From assembly GCA_964568675.1 (NCBI GenBank), contig CAZMQV010000023.1, positions 1 to 41,507 of the forward strand: 41,507 bases of DNA. The letters are read 5' to 3'. The position numbers and the translations under genes are program-made. The DNA is from UPXZ01 sp964568675 (GTDB lineage Bacteria > Bacteroidota > Bacteroidia > Bacteroidales > Paludibacteraceae). Every line of letters starts with the position of its first letter. The stretch's first letter is position 1. Shown in pieces: positions 8,301-17,370 of the stretch. The notes under the pieces are model-generated. The model was not told the DNA's origin, ran no database searches, and saw only the letters and a list, made by a program, of their open reading frames with translations.

Positions 8301-11300
8301 GATTTTGAAACTTCCAACATCGATTACATCGAGTTTTGGATGCTCGACCCCTTTGTGTATCCCGAAGAAAACAATAAAGGTGGTGAGCTTTACTTCAATC
8401 TGGGTGATATCAGCGAAGATATACTCAAAGATGGAAAAAAATCATTTGAACACGGATTACCAATTGACGATAACAATCCGAATGTGGAAACTACGATTTG
8501 GGGGCGTGTGCCACTGACACAATCCACTGTTACCGCGTTTGACAATTCGCAAGGCGCGCGCGCTATGCAAGACGTGGGTTTGAACGGACTTTCTACTGCC
8601 AACGAGTTCCGGTTTCCTACTTATAAGGATTATGTAACGAAACTAAGGGCGCATCTTGCCCCGGCTGCCGTTGCCCAAATGGAGGCTAATCCACATTCGC
8701 CTCTCAACGACCCTTCGGGCGACAATTATCATTTCTACCTCGGCAAGGATTATGACGATCGCAAACTCTCCATCCTCGAACGTTATAAATATTATAATGG
8801 CACCGAAGGCAATTCGCCCGAATCAACCGGCGTGAGCGCCGAATACAGCACTTCCGCTACTCTCCAACCCGATGTGGAGGACATTAACCTGGACAACACC
8901 CTGAATGAATACGAAAAGTATTATGAATACAAAGTGAAACTTCGCCCCGGCGAAATGAATGTAGGCAGCAACTTCATCACCGATATGGTGGAAGCAAACG
9001 TATTGCTCAAAAATGGTAAAACCGAGCGGGTAAAGTGGTATCAATTCAAAATTCCGGTGCGCGAATACACCGATAAGGTAGGAAGTATCCGCAATTTCAA
9101 ATCCATCCGTTTTATTCGGATGTATCTCACCGGCTTTGAGCAGGAAACTCACCTTCGGTTTGCAACACTCGACTTTGTGCGTGGCGAATGGAAAGCTTAT
9201 ACCAAACCATTGTCGGTAGCAAATAGCGCCACGAATGCCAAGTTGGACGTGTTTGCAGTGAATATCGAAGAGAATGGCCGCAAAACTCCGGTAAACTATG
9301 TGCTCCCTCCCGGCATAACTCGCGAAACCGACCCACGCCAGCAAACACTGATTCAATCAAACGAGCAGGCAATGGTGCTTCGTGTTAGCGACCTGGACGC
9401 CGACGACGCGAAAGCTGTTTATCGGAAAACAAGCTACGACATGCGCCAATACAAACGTCTGCAAATGTTTGTTCATGCCGAAGCGATGAAAGTTGCTCCC
9501 GATTTGCAGGACAATGAATTGGCGGTATTCGTAAGACTGGGTGCGGATATGGTAAACAACTATTATGAGTATGAAATACCGCTTCGGCTCACCCCCGAAG
9601 GCGTATATACCGGCAATAAACTCGAAGACAGATTGATAGTGTGGAAACCCGAGAATATGTTCGACTTCCCGTTCGAGGCGCTCACCAACATCAAACTGCA
9701 ACGCAATAAAGAACGTAAAGGGGTGATGGCGAATACGTTGCCATTCTCGGCGCCCGACCCCGCCAAGCCCGGAAACCGAATAACCATTGTGGGAAATCCT
9801 TCGATAGCGAATGTGGAAAACATCATGATTGGTGTGCGAAACAAAAGCGGACAGACAAAATCGGGCGAAATTTGGGTAAATGAAATGCGCATGTCGGAGT
9901 TTGACGAAAGCGGTGGCTGGGCAGGTTTAGCCAATCTGTCGCTCAATCTTTCCGATTTAGGCTCGGTGAATGTGGCAGGACGCATGGAAACCGCAGGCTT
10001 TGGCGGCATTGAAAGCAATGTTACCAATCGTAGTCTGGAGGATTTCTATTCCCTAAACTTATCTGCAGGGCTTGATTTGGGGCGATTCCTCCCCGAGCAG
10101 GCAAAACTCCAGATTCCTGCCTACTATACCTATACCAACGAAACTCGTTCGCCAAAATACAATCCGCTCGATGAAGACATCATACTGAAAGATGCCCTGG
10201 AAATTCTGCAAAATGAGTATGAAAAAGACTCGCTGAGCAATATGACACAAGCGGTGCGACAAACCAAAAGCTTCAATATCACCAATGCGCGCATTAATAT
10301 TAAAAGCAAAAAACCGATGTTTTATGATCCGGCTAACCTGTCGGTAAGTTATTCGACCAACGAAACATCGGAACACACGCCCGAAGTGGAGCAAAACCTG
10401 GCAAAACAACAACGTGCCGCGTTGACCTATAGCTACAACTTCAATATGGAACCTTGGGAGCCTTTCAAGAATACGAAAGCGCTTGAGAAACCGGCTTTTA
10501 AACTGATTAAAGAGTTTAATTTCTACTATCTGCCCACATCCATCAATTACAATACCAACTTAAACCGAAACTACACCCAGCTCCGTTTGCGCGACTTTAC
10601 GGGAGGCAATGCGCAGGCGCTTCTCGACAACCTGAGTTTTAGTAAAGATTTTATGTGGAACCGACAGTTTGATCTGAAATATAACCTTACCCGTTCGCTT
10701 GAATTTGGTATTCAGACAGCCATGAACGCCAACATTGAAGAAAGCCTTTATACACCCGAAATAGGCAAAGACCACTACGAAGCTTGGCGCGACACTGTGT
10801 GGAACAGCATCCGGAAAATGGGAACTCCCTACACCTATCAGCAAGTGTTCAATGCTTCGTGGAAAATCCCGATAAACAAATTGCCGTTGATGGACTGGGT
10901 AACAGCCAATGTGCAATACAACTCCACTTATAGCTGGAATAGGAGCGCGCTTATGGAAGGCGGTACGGATATTGGCAATCTGGCAACATCGCTGGGTAGT
11001 TTCTCCGGGAATGCCGACTTGAACATGGAGAGTCTTTACAAAAAATCGAAATTCCTTTCCGGGGTTATCAGTCGCGGAAATACAAGTAGCAGGCAAAGCG
11101 CTTTCAAGCCTAAAACCTTCAACAAACAATACGACCTGAAGAGGGGAGACACCATCGCGGTGAATCACGCGCTGAATAGTATGAAATTTACTTTCACGGC
11201 AAAAGATTCCTTAGGTCGCCCCATTCGCTTGCCATACCGCGTGAAGGATGCGAACACGGTGGTGCTCAATCCGGTGAGCAACAGCTCGGCAGCCTCAATC

Positions 11301-12779
11301 ACCATCATCAGCAAAGACCCGAACGAACGGTCGTTTGGCGAGCAGTTTGCCGACTTTGTTGTCCGGTTGCCGCTCAGTGTTCGCAAAGTGTCGCTCAGCT
11401 ACAAGCAATCCGGCAGCCTGTCGATTCCGGGTTTCCTTCCGGAACCGGGTTTTCTGGGGCAAAGTAAAGTGAATGGTGTGGCTGCGCCCGGTTGGGCTTT
11501 TGTTTTTGGTTATCACGACGAAAATACACTGAGAGATTTAGCCCGTCATGACTGGCTCTATATGGGGAGCGATGTGGTAACACCTGCCAACGAAGCGTTC
11601 ACTTCCGACTTTGACTTCAGAGCTACGCTCGAACCCATCGCAGGTTTGAAGATTGACCTTACGGGGAGAAGACAAACTGCTTCCAACACGGTGGTTCACT
11701 ACATGTTTGATGGTATGCCATCTACTTTCAATGGTAATTTTAATATTACTCAGATAGCTTTGAAAACCGCTTTTGATAAAATTGGTGGCGTAACCGACAA
11801 TTACAATTCGGCAACCTATCGCCGTTTCCGCGATTACCGGGAGATTGTGATGCGTCGGCTCGAAGGGAAGTATGTGGGGAAAAGATACCCGACAACCGGA
11901 TTCTTTGGCGATTTGCCCGACTATTCCGGCGAAACTTTCGACCCGGGTAACGGTAATTTTGATATAAACTCGCCCGATGTGCTTATTCCTGCTTTTTTGG
12001 CTGCTTATACCGGTAGGAATCCAAGTTCGGTGAATACCAACCCATTCCTTTCGTTGCTGGATATCATGCCCAACTGGAATGTGAATTTCAGCGGGCTTTC
12101 CAATATCGGATGGGTGAAAGATAAATTCCGTTCGCTGAGTATCACACATGCTTATTCCAATCGTTACACAATAGGGAATTACGGCTCCTATTCAACCTGG
12201 GTGGCTATGGACGACGACAACAGCGCGCTTGGCTTTATACGCGATGTACAAACCAATATGCCTATTCCGTCAATGGCTTATGATATCTCGTCGGTGTCGC
12301 TCAATGAAAGCTTCTCGCCACTGATTGGGGTGAATCTGGCAATGAAAAATAGCATGACGGCCAAAGCCGAATACCGCAAACAACGCAACTTGTCGTTGAA
12401 CCTGAATAGCACGCAGCTTATCGAAGCCCTTTCGGATGAAATGGTGATAGGGATGGGCTACGTTATCAATGAATTTGATGTGGTGCTTAAACTGAAATCG
12501 AGCAAACGACAAACGGTGAAAAACGACCTGAAACTCAATCTGGATATATCCTATAAAGACATTAAAAGCTTGCTACGAAAAGTAAATGAAGATATCACAC
12601 AAGCTTCGAGTGGAAACAAAGTGATGTCGGTGCGTTTTACGGCCGATTATGTGTTCAGCTCGAAGGTAAACCTTCAGATGTTTTTCGACCGACAAATGAC
12701 CGCTCCGCTTGTGTCGTCATCCTATCCGGTATCATCAACCAATTTAGGCGTCAGCTTCAAATTTATGCTGACACGATAG
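5370..12779 (+). CDS. sprA: SprA, outer-membrane translocon of the type IX secretion system
   Basis: 2469 aa from the ATG at 5370; an in-frame TTG two codons earlier is unlikely. The protein opens with a signal peptide (MFRSKIYIPLILFFIVCIGC). SprA (Sov in Porphyromonas) forms the very large beta-barrel channel through which type IX substrates leave the periplasm. Family features are the size of about 2400 residues, N-terminal segments such as KDYDDRKLSILERYKYYNG further in, long aromatic and Asn-rich beta-strand regions throughout, and a final strand ending in an aromatic-plus-hydrophobic pattern (LGVSFKFMLTR). Position after ruvA agrees with the known neighbourhood in gliding Bacteroidota. 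It implies that the organism exports proteins with type IX C-terminal signals. None of the glycosidases in this window carries an obvious one. No terminator was seen after it. Confidence 0.95.
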   Translation: MFRSKIYIPLILFFIVCIGCAYAYVSATATVAPYAMLQTQSPQAKTSATRDTASRFPVNNLAADTYEDLNKVYPMDLRSPANVKTVVEYDIKTGNYVIRTRVGELEIATPITLSPKEYNEYSLKKSMADYWKEKQSKADKSNEDKFSLTDMKFSLGPADKIFGKGGVQLRTQGSAELIFGFKRNFINNPVLPERARRSNVPNFDQKISMNVTGTVGDKINFGLNYNTEASFDFDQKLAKLSFKGKEDDIVQLVEAGNVSMPLRGSLITGSSALFGIKTELQFGKLSISALASQQESQTQSVSSRGGVQTVPFEVKIDQYDDNRHFFLGHTFRDNYEQALSKLPFISSGIIINRVEAWITNKRGNFNDARNIIAFMDLAEPTRIDNVHWVGGGAIIANKSNSLYDEIVGMTDAGVRDIQQTNAILSARYASLGINGGEDYEKLENARRLDPSEYTVNNSLGFISLRSSLNPDEVLAVAYEYSFQGQTYQVGEFSTDNVKAPKALLLKLLKSTTQSPQLASWDLMMKNVYSIGATQMQADGFQLNVMYRNDSIGTELQFIPEGDIANQLLLRVMNLDRLDIKNTVNPDGKFDYIEGVTALSNSGRVIFPVLEPFGSHLRKKIGNNAIADKYVFQELYDSTLVVAQEFSEKNKFSITGRYKGSESSSEIRLNAMNVPRGSVVVTAGGKTLIENVDYTVDYTMGTVNILNKAILESNTNIDVKLENQSMFSMQRKSLYGTHLEYQFSKDFSLGGTLMHLSEMPLTKKVNTGSEPIKNTIWGLNTSWRKESQWLTNMLDRIPFVNATQPSALAFNAEFAQLIPGHSSVISSGGLAYVDDFESTKTNIDIHYPYNWFLSSTPNRFAESALTNNIDYGKNRALLAWYVVDRVMNSEARTTPPNLKGNLESQSNHYTRQVRETELFPNRDTNPTGTSLMTLLNLSYYPLERGPYNLDVEGVNPATGLLSNPTDRWGGIMRKVDYSDFETSNIDYIEFWMLDPFVYPEENNKGGELYFNLGDISEDILKDGKKSFEHGLPIDDNNPNVETTIWGRVPLTQSTVTAFDNSQGARAMQDVGLNGLSTANEFRFPTYKDYVTKLRAHLAPAAVAQMEANPHSPLNDPSGDNYHFYLGKDYDDRKLSILERYKYYNGTEGNSPESTGVSAEYSTSATLQPDVEDINLDNTLNEYEKYYEYKVKLRPGEMNVGSNFITDMVEANVLLKNGKTERVKWYQFKIPVREYTDKVGSIRNFKSIRFIRMYLTGFEQETHLRFATLDFVRGEWKAYTKPLSVANSATNAKLDVFAVNIEENGRKTPVNYVLPPGITRETDPRQQTLIQSNEQAMVLRVSDLDADDAKAVYRKTSYDMRQYKRLQMFVHAEAMKVAPDLQDNELAVFVRLGADMVNNYYEYEIPLRLTPEGVYTGNKLEDRLIVWKPENMFDFPFEALTNIKLQRNKERKGVMANTLPFSAPDPAKPGNRITIVGNPSIANVENIMIGVRNKSGQTKSGEIWVNEMRMSEFDESGGWAGLANLSLNLSDLGSVNVAGRMETAGFGGIESNVTNRSLEDFYSLNLSAGLDLGRFLPEQAKLQIPAYYTYTNETRSPKYNPLDEDIILKDALEILQNEYEKDSLSNMTQAVRQTKSFNITNARINIKSKKPMFYDPANLSVSYSTNETSEHTPEVEQNLAKQQRAALTYSYNFNMEPWEPFKNTKALEKPAFKLIKEFNFYYLPTSINYNTNLNRNYTQLRLRDFTGGNAQALLDNLSFSKDFMWNRQFDLKYNLTRSLEFGIQTAMNANIEESLYTPEIGKDHYEAWRDTVWNSIRKMGTPYTYQQVFNASWKIPINKLPLMDWVTANVQYNSTYSWNRSALMEGGTDIGNLATSLGSFSGNADLNMESLYKKSKFLSGVISRGNTSSRQSAFKPKTFNKQYDLKRGDTIAVNHALNSMKFTFTAKDSLGRPIRLPYRVKDANTVVLNPVSNSSAASITIISKDPNERSFGEQFADFVVRLPLSVRKVSLSYKQSGSLSIPGFLPEPGFLGQSKVNGVAAPGWAFVFGYHDENTLRDLARHDWLYMGSDVVTPANEAFTSDFDFRATLEPIAGLKIDLTGRRQTASNTVVHYMFDGMPSTFNGNFNITQIALKTAFDKIGGVTDNYNSATYRRFRDYREIVMRRLEGKYVGKRYPTTGFFGDLPDYSGETFDPGNGNFDINSPDVLIPAFLAAYTGRNPSSVNTNPFLSLLDIMPNWNVNFSGLSNIGWVKDKFRSLSITHAYSNRYTIGNYGSYSTWVAMDDDNSALGFIRDVQTNMPIPSMAYDISSVSLNESFSPLIGVNLAMKNSMTAKAEYRKQRNLSLNLNSTQLIEALSDEMVIGMGYVINEFDVVLKLKSSKRQTVKNDLKLNLDISYKDIKSLLRKVNEDITQASSGNKVMSVRFTADYVFSSKVNLQMFFDRQMTAPLVSSSYPVSSTNLGVSFKFMLTR

Positions 12780-12954
12780 GTAGCGCTCAGAGTGTCCGAT
12801 GGTAGAGAAACGAACCTTCGTCTTGAACGATTCGTGTATCGCAATGTTTGGGATTGATTTTTATTTCAATTTCTGTTTTGACGAGCCAATTACTTAAACC
12901 GCAAGGAAGCCGTATCTGTAAATTCAATTCCGGTTTCATATTACAATTATCTCT

Positions 12955-15900
12955 TTATCTTGAAGAGGTCTTCTGATATTCGCTCGGTGTGATGCTAAAT
13001 TCTGCCTTGAAACAAGACGCAAAGTATTTCGGGTCGGAAAAACCAACCGTGTATGCAACCTCCGAAATTGAGATGGCATTGTCCTGGAGTAATTTGCATG
13101 CGTGTTTCAATCGGATATTTCGGATGTATTCTACGGGCGAAAGGCCAGTCATTGATTTTATTTTCCGATACAACGAAGAGTTAGAAAGGTTCATCTCATT
13201 CGCAAAATGATTTACGTCAAAATCGGAATTGGACAAATTGCTTTGAATCACTTCCGCCGATTTTTTCAAAAATTGCTCGTCAATGGATGGATATTCCAAA
13301 GCGGTGAAGCTAATTTCCGAGTTGCTTTGAAATTCGCTTTGTTTCTTTCGTTTTTGTGCGATAAAGTTAACGATGCGTGCTTCCAATAGTTTCAACTCAA
13401 AAGGTTTGGATATGTATGCGTCGGCTCCGGCTTCGTAACATTCAATCCTGTCTTCGGTGCTGTTTTTTGCTGTAAGTAGTATGACCGGGATGTGGCTCGT
13501 TTCTATGTCGTTTTTGAGTGCGCGACACAGCTCCAAACCATCCATTTCGGGCATCATCACATCACTGATGATGATGTCAATGTTTTTGTCTTTGAGTAAG
13601 CTAAGCGCTTCTGCTCCATTGGAGGCAGTGATGATGTGATGATGCTTCGCCAGAATGTTTCGCATCAAAGTAAGAAGTTCTTCGTTGTCTTCTACCACCA
13701 TAATCCGGGTTCTGTTTTTTTCGTCAGTTGCAATGGGCAAGTTCATTTTCATCGCTTCTTTAATTTCAGTTTGCCCGGAGTCCAAGTCTTTTATTATTGA
13801 GTTAAGCGGTAGCGCGTCTTGGCAATCGTATGATTCTTTGTCAATCGGAAATTCGATTGTGAAAGTAGTGCCGACATTCTTTTCACTCTCCACCTCTATT
13901 TTACCTTGATGAATTTTCAATAAATCGTAGGCGTGCGAAAGTCCAATTCCATTCGAATCGGTATTTTTATTGTTTTTGTTCGTATAGAAAAGGGTGAAAA
14001 TTTTATCCAACTCTTCTTTTTCTATCCCAATGCCTGAATCTTTAATCGCTACTGTCAGGTATTCGTGTCCCATCTTGCTTGATGTGTTAATCGCTATTTT
14101 TATTTCGCCATTCTCCGGAGTGTATTTTGACGCGTTCGAAAGTAGGTTGAAAATAATCTTGTCAATTTTGTCGGCATCGAAGTAAGCCGGAATGGATGCT
14201 TCGCCCGACGTGAAGGTGAAGTTTATCCTCTTTCTTTTCATCAATGGAGCGAAATTGGTGTTGCAAATATCGCGTAGGAACAACACGATGTCGCCATTCG
14301 AGAGTTTTAGTTTTAATCTGCCACTTTCAATTTTTCGGAAGTCGAGCACTTGCTGTGTTAATCTTCTGAGGCGATTGATGTTGGCTCTCATGGATTCAAA
14401 TTGGCTTAACTTTACGTTCGAAGTAGTTTCCGCGTCATCTATCAAACATGAAATGATGGTCAGTGGCGTGAGGAAATCATGGGATATGTTGGTGAAGTAT
14501 TGAAGCTTTGTTTGAGTGAGTTCTTCCGATTTTTCTTTCTCAATTTGTGCTATTCGGAGGTCGTTTTGTAGTCTAAGACGGTTTCTGATTATTCTGAAAA
14601 CAACAAAAACCAGGAATAACGCAATCAGCGCATAGCAGGTATAAGCCCACCAGGTTTCGTAGAAAGCAGCTTGTTTGTAAATTTTTAGTTTGATAATTTC
14701 GCTGTTCCAAAGTTTGTTTTCATCTGTGGCTTTCACCAGGAATGTGTGGTTCCCTTTCTTTAACTGATTGTAAATGGCAAATTGACGATTCTTGGCTGTA
14801 TAAACCCAGTCGTCGTCCACTCCTGACATTTTGTAGGCAAATTGTATTTTGTCGGAGTAAGTGAAGTCGAGTGTCGAGAAATCAATTTCGATGTTTTTAT
14901 CATTTGGCTTCAGTGTTAAACGTTGCGTAATGAGTTTGAATTGTGTGTTGATGTCTTGAAGCACCGATGTGTTGTTTATTTTTATGTCGGTTATTATCGG
15001 CTTCGATTTTTTTTCTCTCGAACTAAGTTGCGCGGATGGAGTGAACATGGTAAGTCCTTTGTTTCCCCCAAAATATAAGTTTCCTGAATGGCTTTTGAAA
15101 ATGGAGTTCGATAGAAAAGAGTTGACAATAACCCCATCGGAGCTTGTATGTTCGCGTATCGCGTTGTTTGTTGGGTTGTATTCAATGACGCGTTTGTTGG
15201 TGGATATCCAAATGTGTCCGAAGTTATCGGTAGTGATGTTGAGAATGCCTTCGTCGATGCTGCTGAACGCGCCGGACTTATCGCTCATTTTTCGTGTTTT
15301 TGTGTCGAAAACGATGATGTTTCCTTCTTTGGTGCCTATCCACACATTTCCTTTCGTGTCGGCGCATATAGCTTCTACGTTATTGCCGGAGAATGTTTTA
15401 CTTGTTTCGGCATGGGCTGTAATCTGATTTCGTGATAGTAGGGGTTTGCCATTGTATTTTATTTCAAATACGCCATTTTTACGGCTACTTAGCCATATAT
15501 TCCCAAGCACGTCCTCCGTGATACCCGATATGGCTTCGTCTTTGAATCCGGTATCGTGAATTTTGTCCGATTTAACTGGTTTCATAAGCAAACCGTTGGA
15601 AGTGATTATCCAGATGTTGTGTTTTGAATCCTCGAAAAAAGTATTTGGATTGCCCGGGCTTTTACAGGTTTTCGTTAAGTCTATTCTTTGGGTCAAACTG
15701 ATAGCGTCTTTTTCTTTCTTTACAGCATAGATAGCCGGTTGGTTGGTTGGCGCAATCCAAATTTCGGGTATTGATTTGAAATTTACCATGGAAACACTGC
15801 TCACAATACCAAGCGAGGCTATTGGTTTCAGATGTGGCATGTCTCTGAAAAATTTGATGGAGTTCGTCTTTGTGTTGTAAACCCCCAGTCCGTATCTGTT

Positions 15901-17013
15901 TTGATTGAACCAAATATCGCCAGTGTCATCTTCAAGTATGGCGGTAATGCTGGGCGTAAGTCCGGTTTTTTGTCTGATTGAAGGGAACGAGAAATTTTGA
16001 AATCCCTTTGTGTTGAAATTTATGGTGCAAATCCCTTCGCTGAATGTACCAATCCAAAGATTTCCGTTGCGATCTTTCTTCACTTCGCTGTAGATACTGT
16101 TCGATTCGCGAAACAAATCGGATAAGTCAACGTATTCCAGCATAGCCATGTCGTTGTATTTCAGCGTGTGAAGTCCGGAAGATGACATCACCCAAATGTA
16201 GTGGTAAAAATCATCCTGAACAATGCTGAATAAGCGAGAATTGACTTGCCCTTGTTTGTCTTTGATTTCCTGATAGACGTATTTCTTGTCATTGTCGGCT
16301 TGTGGGTCAAATCTGAAAAGTCCATCTTCCCATGTACATACCCAATATTGTTTCCTGCTATCCTGAAATATCCGAAATGGATTGTTGGACGCCCCAATGG
16401 GTGGAAAAGATTCGAAATTGTTTTTTGAGGGATTGAACCTGAACATGCCACCATGCCAAAACAAAATCCAAATACTGCCATTCAAGTCTTCGTATATTGC
16501 ATTTACACCCTCGTTGGGTAGTTTCGACTCAAAGTTATCGCAAAGTTTCAAATCACGGTTGTATCTGAAAACTCTGTTGCTTGCTCCCACCCAGATGTAT
16601 CCGTCAGAGGTGGTGGTAATGCAATTGATGTTTTGGTCGTGAAGTTCTTTGTCGTTTATCTGTCGAATCGAATAATCATTTTTGTTCAAAATGTTCATTC
16701 CTTTGCGAGTGCCTATCCACAAATGATTGTTGTCGTCGTCGGCAATGCTCGTAATTTCGTTGTTGGTGAGTAGCTTGTTGTTCTTGGCGTCCGACCGAAA
16801 TGTGATAATCCGATAACCGTCATACCGGCAAATTCCATCCAGCGTTCCAAACCAAAAGAAGCCTTCTCTATCCTGAAAAACACGTTGCACGGAGTTCGAT
16901 GGAAGTTGGTCTGCAAGTTGGTTTAGCCTGACTGTAATATCCGATTGCCCCGCAAGTTTTGCACAAAAAAAGAATACTGACAATCCAATAAATGCTACGT
17001 TTTTGAGTTTCAT
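12955..17013 (-). CDS. Hybrid two-component system regulator (HTCS) of the polysaccharide locus
   Basis: 1352 aa from the ATG at 17013, just before a signal peptide (MKLKNVAFIGLSVFFFCAKL). The open frame extends to 17244, but that part has no signal peptide and lies in the promoter region. Order: periplasmic beta-propeller of Reg_prop repeats (W.GT..G.....), a Y_Y_Y domain near 700-785, a membrane helix at 793-811, HisKA with His845 (NISHDFLTPL), HATPase with Asn956 and DSGIGI (992), a receiver domain at 1102-1215 with Asp1151 (ISDVMMPEMDG), and an AraC-type DNA-binding domain at 1245-1350. HTCS proteins sense an oligosaccharide in the periplasm and activate the adjacent susC/D-led operon. 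The H-box reads SHDFLTPL where SHEFRTPL is commonest. It is transcribed divergently from the GH105 gene. Confidence 0.95.
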   Translation of the reverse strand: MKLKNVAFIGLSVFFFCAKLAGQSDITVRLNQLADQLPSNSVQRVFQDREGFFWFGTLDGICRYDGYRIITFRSDAKNNKLLTNNEITSIADDDNNHLWIGTRKGMNILNKNDYSIRQINDKELHDQNINCITTTSDGYIWVGASNRVFRYNRDLKLCDNFESKLPNEGVNAIYEDLNGSIWILFWHGGMFRFNPSKNNFESFPPIGASNNPFRIFQDSRKQYWVCTWEDGLFRFDPQADNDKKYVYQEIKDKQGQVNSRLFSIVQDDFYHYIWVMSSSGLHTLKYNDMAMLEYVDLSDLFRESNSIYSEVKKDRNGNLWIGTFSEGICTINFNTKGFQNFSFPSIRQKTGLTPSITAILEDDTGDIWFNQNRYGLGVYNTKTNSIKFFRDMPHLKPIASLGIVSSVSMVNFKSIPEIWIAPTNQPAIYAVKKEKDAISLTQRIDLTKTCKSPGNPNTFFEDSKHNIWIITSNGLLMKPVKSDKIHDTGFKDEAISGITEDVLGNIWLSSRKNGVFEIKYNGKPLLSRNQITAHAETSKTFSGNNVEAICADTKGNVWIGTKEGNIIVFDTKTRKMSDKSGAFSSIDEGILNITTDNFGHIWISTNKRVIEYNPTNNAIREHTSSDGVIVNSFLSNSIFKSHSGNLYFGGNKGLTMFTPSAQLSSREKKSKPIITDIKINNTSVLQDINTQFKLITQRLTLKPNDKNIEIDFSTLDFTYSDKIQFAYKMSGVDDDWVYTAKNRQFAIYNQLKKGNHTFLVKATDENKLWNSEIIKLKIYKQAAFYETWWAYTCYALIALFLVFVVFRIIRNRLRLQNDLRIAQIEKEKSEELTQTKLQYFTNISHDFLTPLTIISCLIDDAETTSNVKLSQFESMRANINRLRRLTQQVLDFRKIESGRLKLKLSNGDIVLFLRDICNTNFAPLMKRKRINFTFTSGEASIPAYFDADKIDKIIFNLLSNASKYTPENGEIKIAINTSSKMGHEYLTVAIKDSGIGIEKEELDKIFTLFYTNKNNKNTDSNGIGLSHAYDLLKIHQGKIEVESEKNVGTTFTIEFPIDKESYDCQDALPLNSIIKDLDSGQTEIKEAMKMNLPIATDEKNRTRIMVVEDNEELLTLMRNILAKHHHIITASNGAEALSLLKDKNIDIIISDVMMPEMDGLELCRALKNDIETSHIPVILLTAKNSTEDRIECYEAGADAYISKPFELKLLEARIVNFIAQKRKKQSEFQSNSEISFTALEYPSIDEQFLKKSAEVIQSNLSNSDFDVNHFANEMNLSNSSLYRKIKSMTGLSPVEYIRNIRLKHACKLLQDNAISISEVAYTVGFSDPKYFASCFKAEFSITPSEYQKTSSR

Positions 17014-17285
17014 GACTTGCGTTTTATCTGGTTTTCTCGCTTGACGATGTGTGGCAAACTTATGAAGAGTTACTCTCACAAAGATAAGTAAAGATTTTGT
17101 AAGAAGTGGCGATGTTCTAAAAATTACTCTTGCCAATCTTATTTGAAAATTCATCGTTTGAGTGGCTCGTAGTCTGCTGTGTGGTGTTGAACGACCGATT
17201 TCACTGCCGTTGTGGTTGATTTCTCTCCAAAGATTTATTCGCATTGAACGATTTTTCTACCTTTTTGAAAAATAATTCAACCTGT

Positions 17286-17318
17286 TTCCGATGCGAATTG
17301 ACAATCTTTGCATCGGAA
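17286..17318. promoter_or_regulatory. Inverted repeat over a candidate promoter between HTCS and GH105
   Basis: TTCCGATGC (17286-17294) and GCATCGGAA (17310-17318) are perfect 9-base inverted arms 15 bases apart. The sequence AATCTTTG (17303-17310), one base off the TAnnTTTG -7 box, lies between and touching the arms. The site is 53 bases before the GH105 start. It could be an operator or a hairpin in the leader of a longer transcript. The rest of 17014-17370 is AT-rich with no gene. Confidence 0.4.
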
Positions 17319-17370
17319 TTTTTTCATACTGAATTTCTTTTTTTTCAATCGTCATTACATTTTTTTTATC

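Noticed and set aside
5370..12779. Many long open frames on the opposite strand and in other frames inside sprA
   Set aside because: They are explained by the base composition of a 7.4-kb real gene, lack family features, and have no promoter or context of their own.
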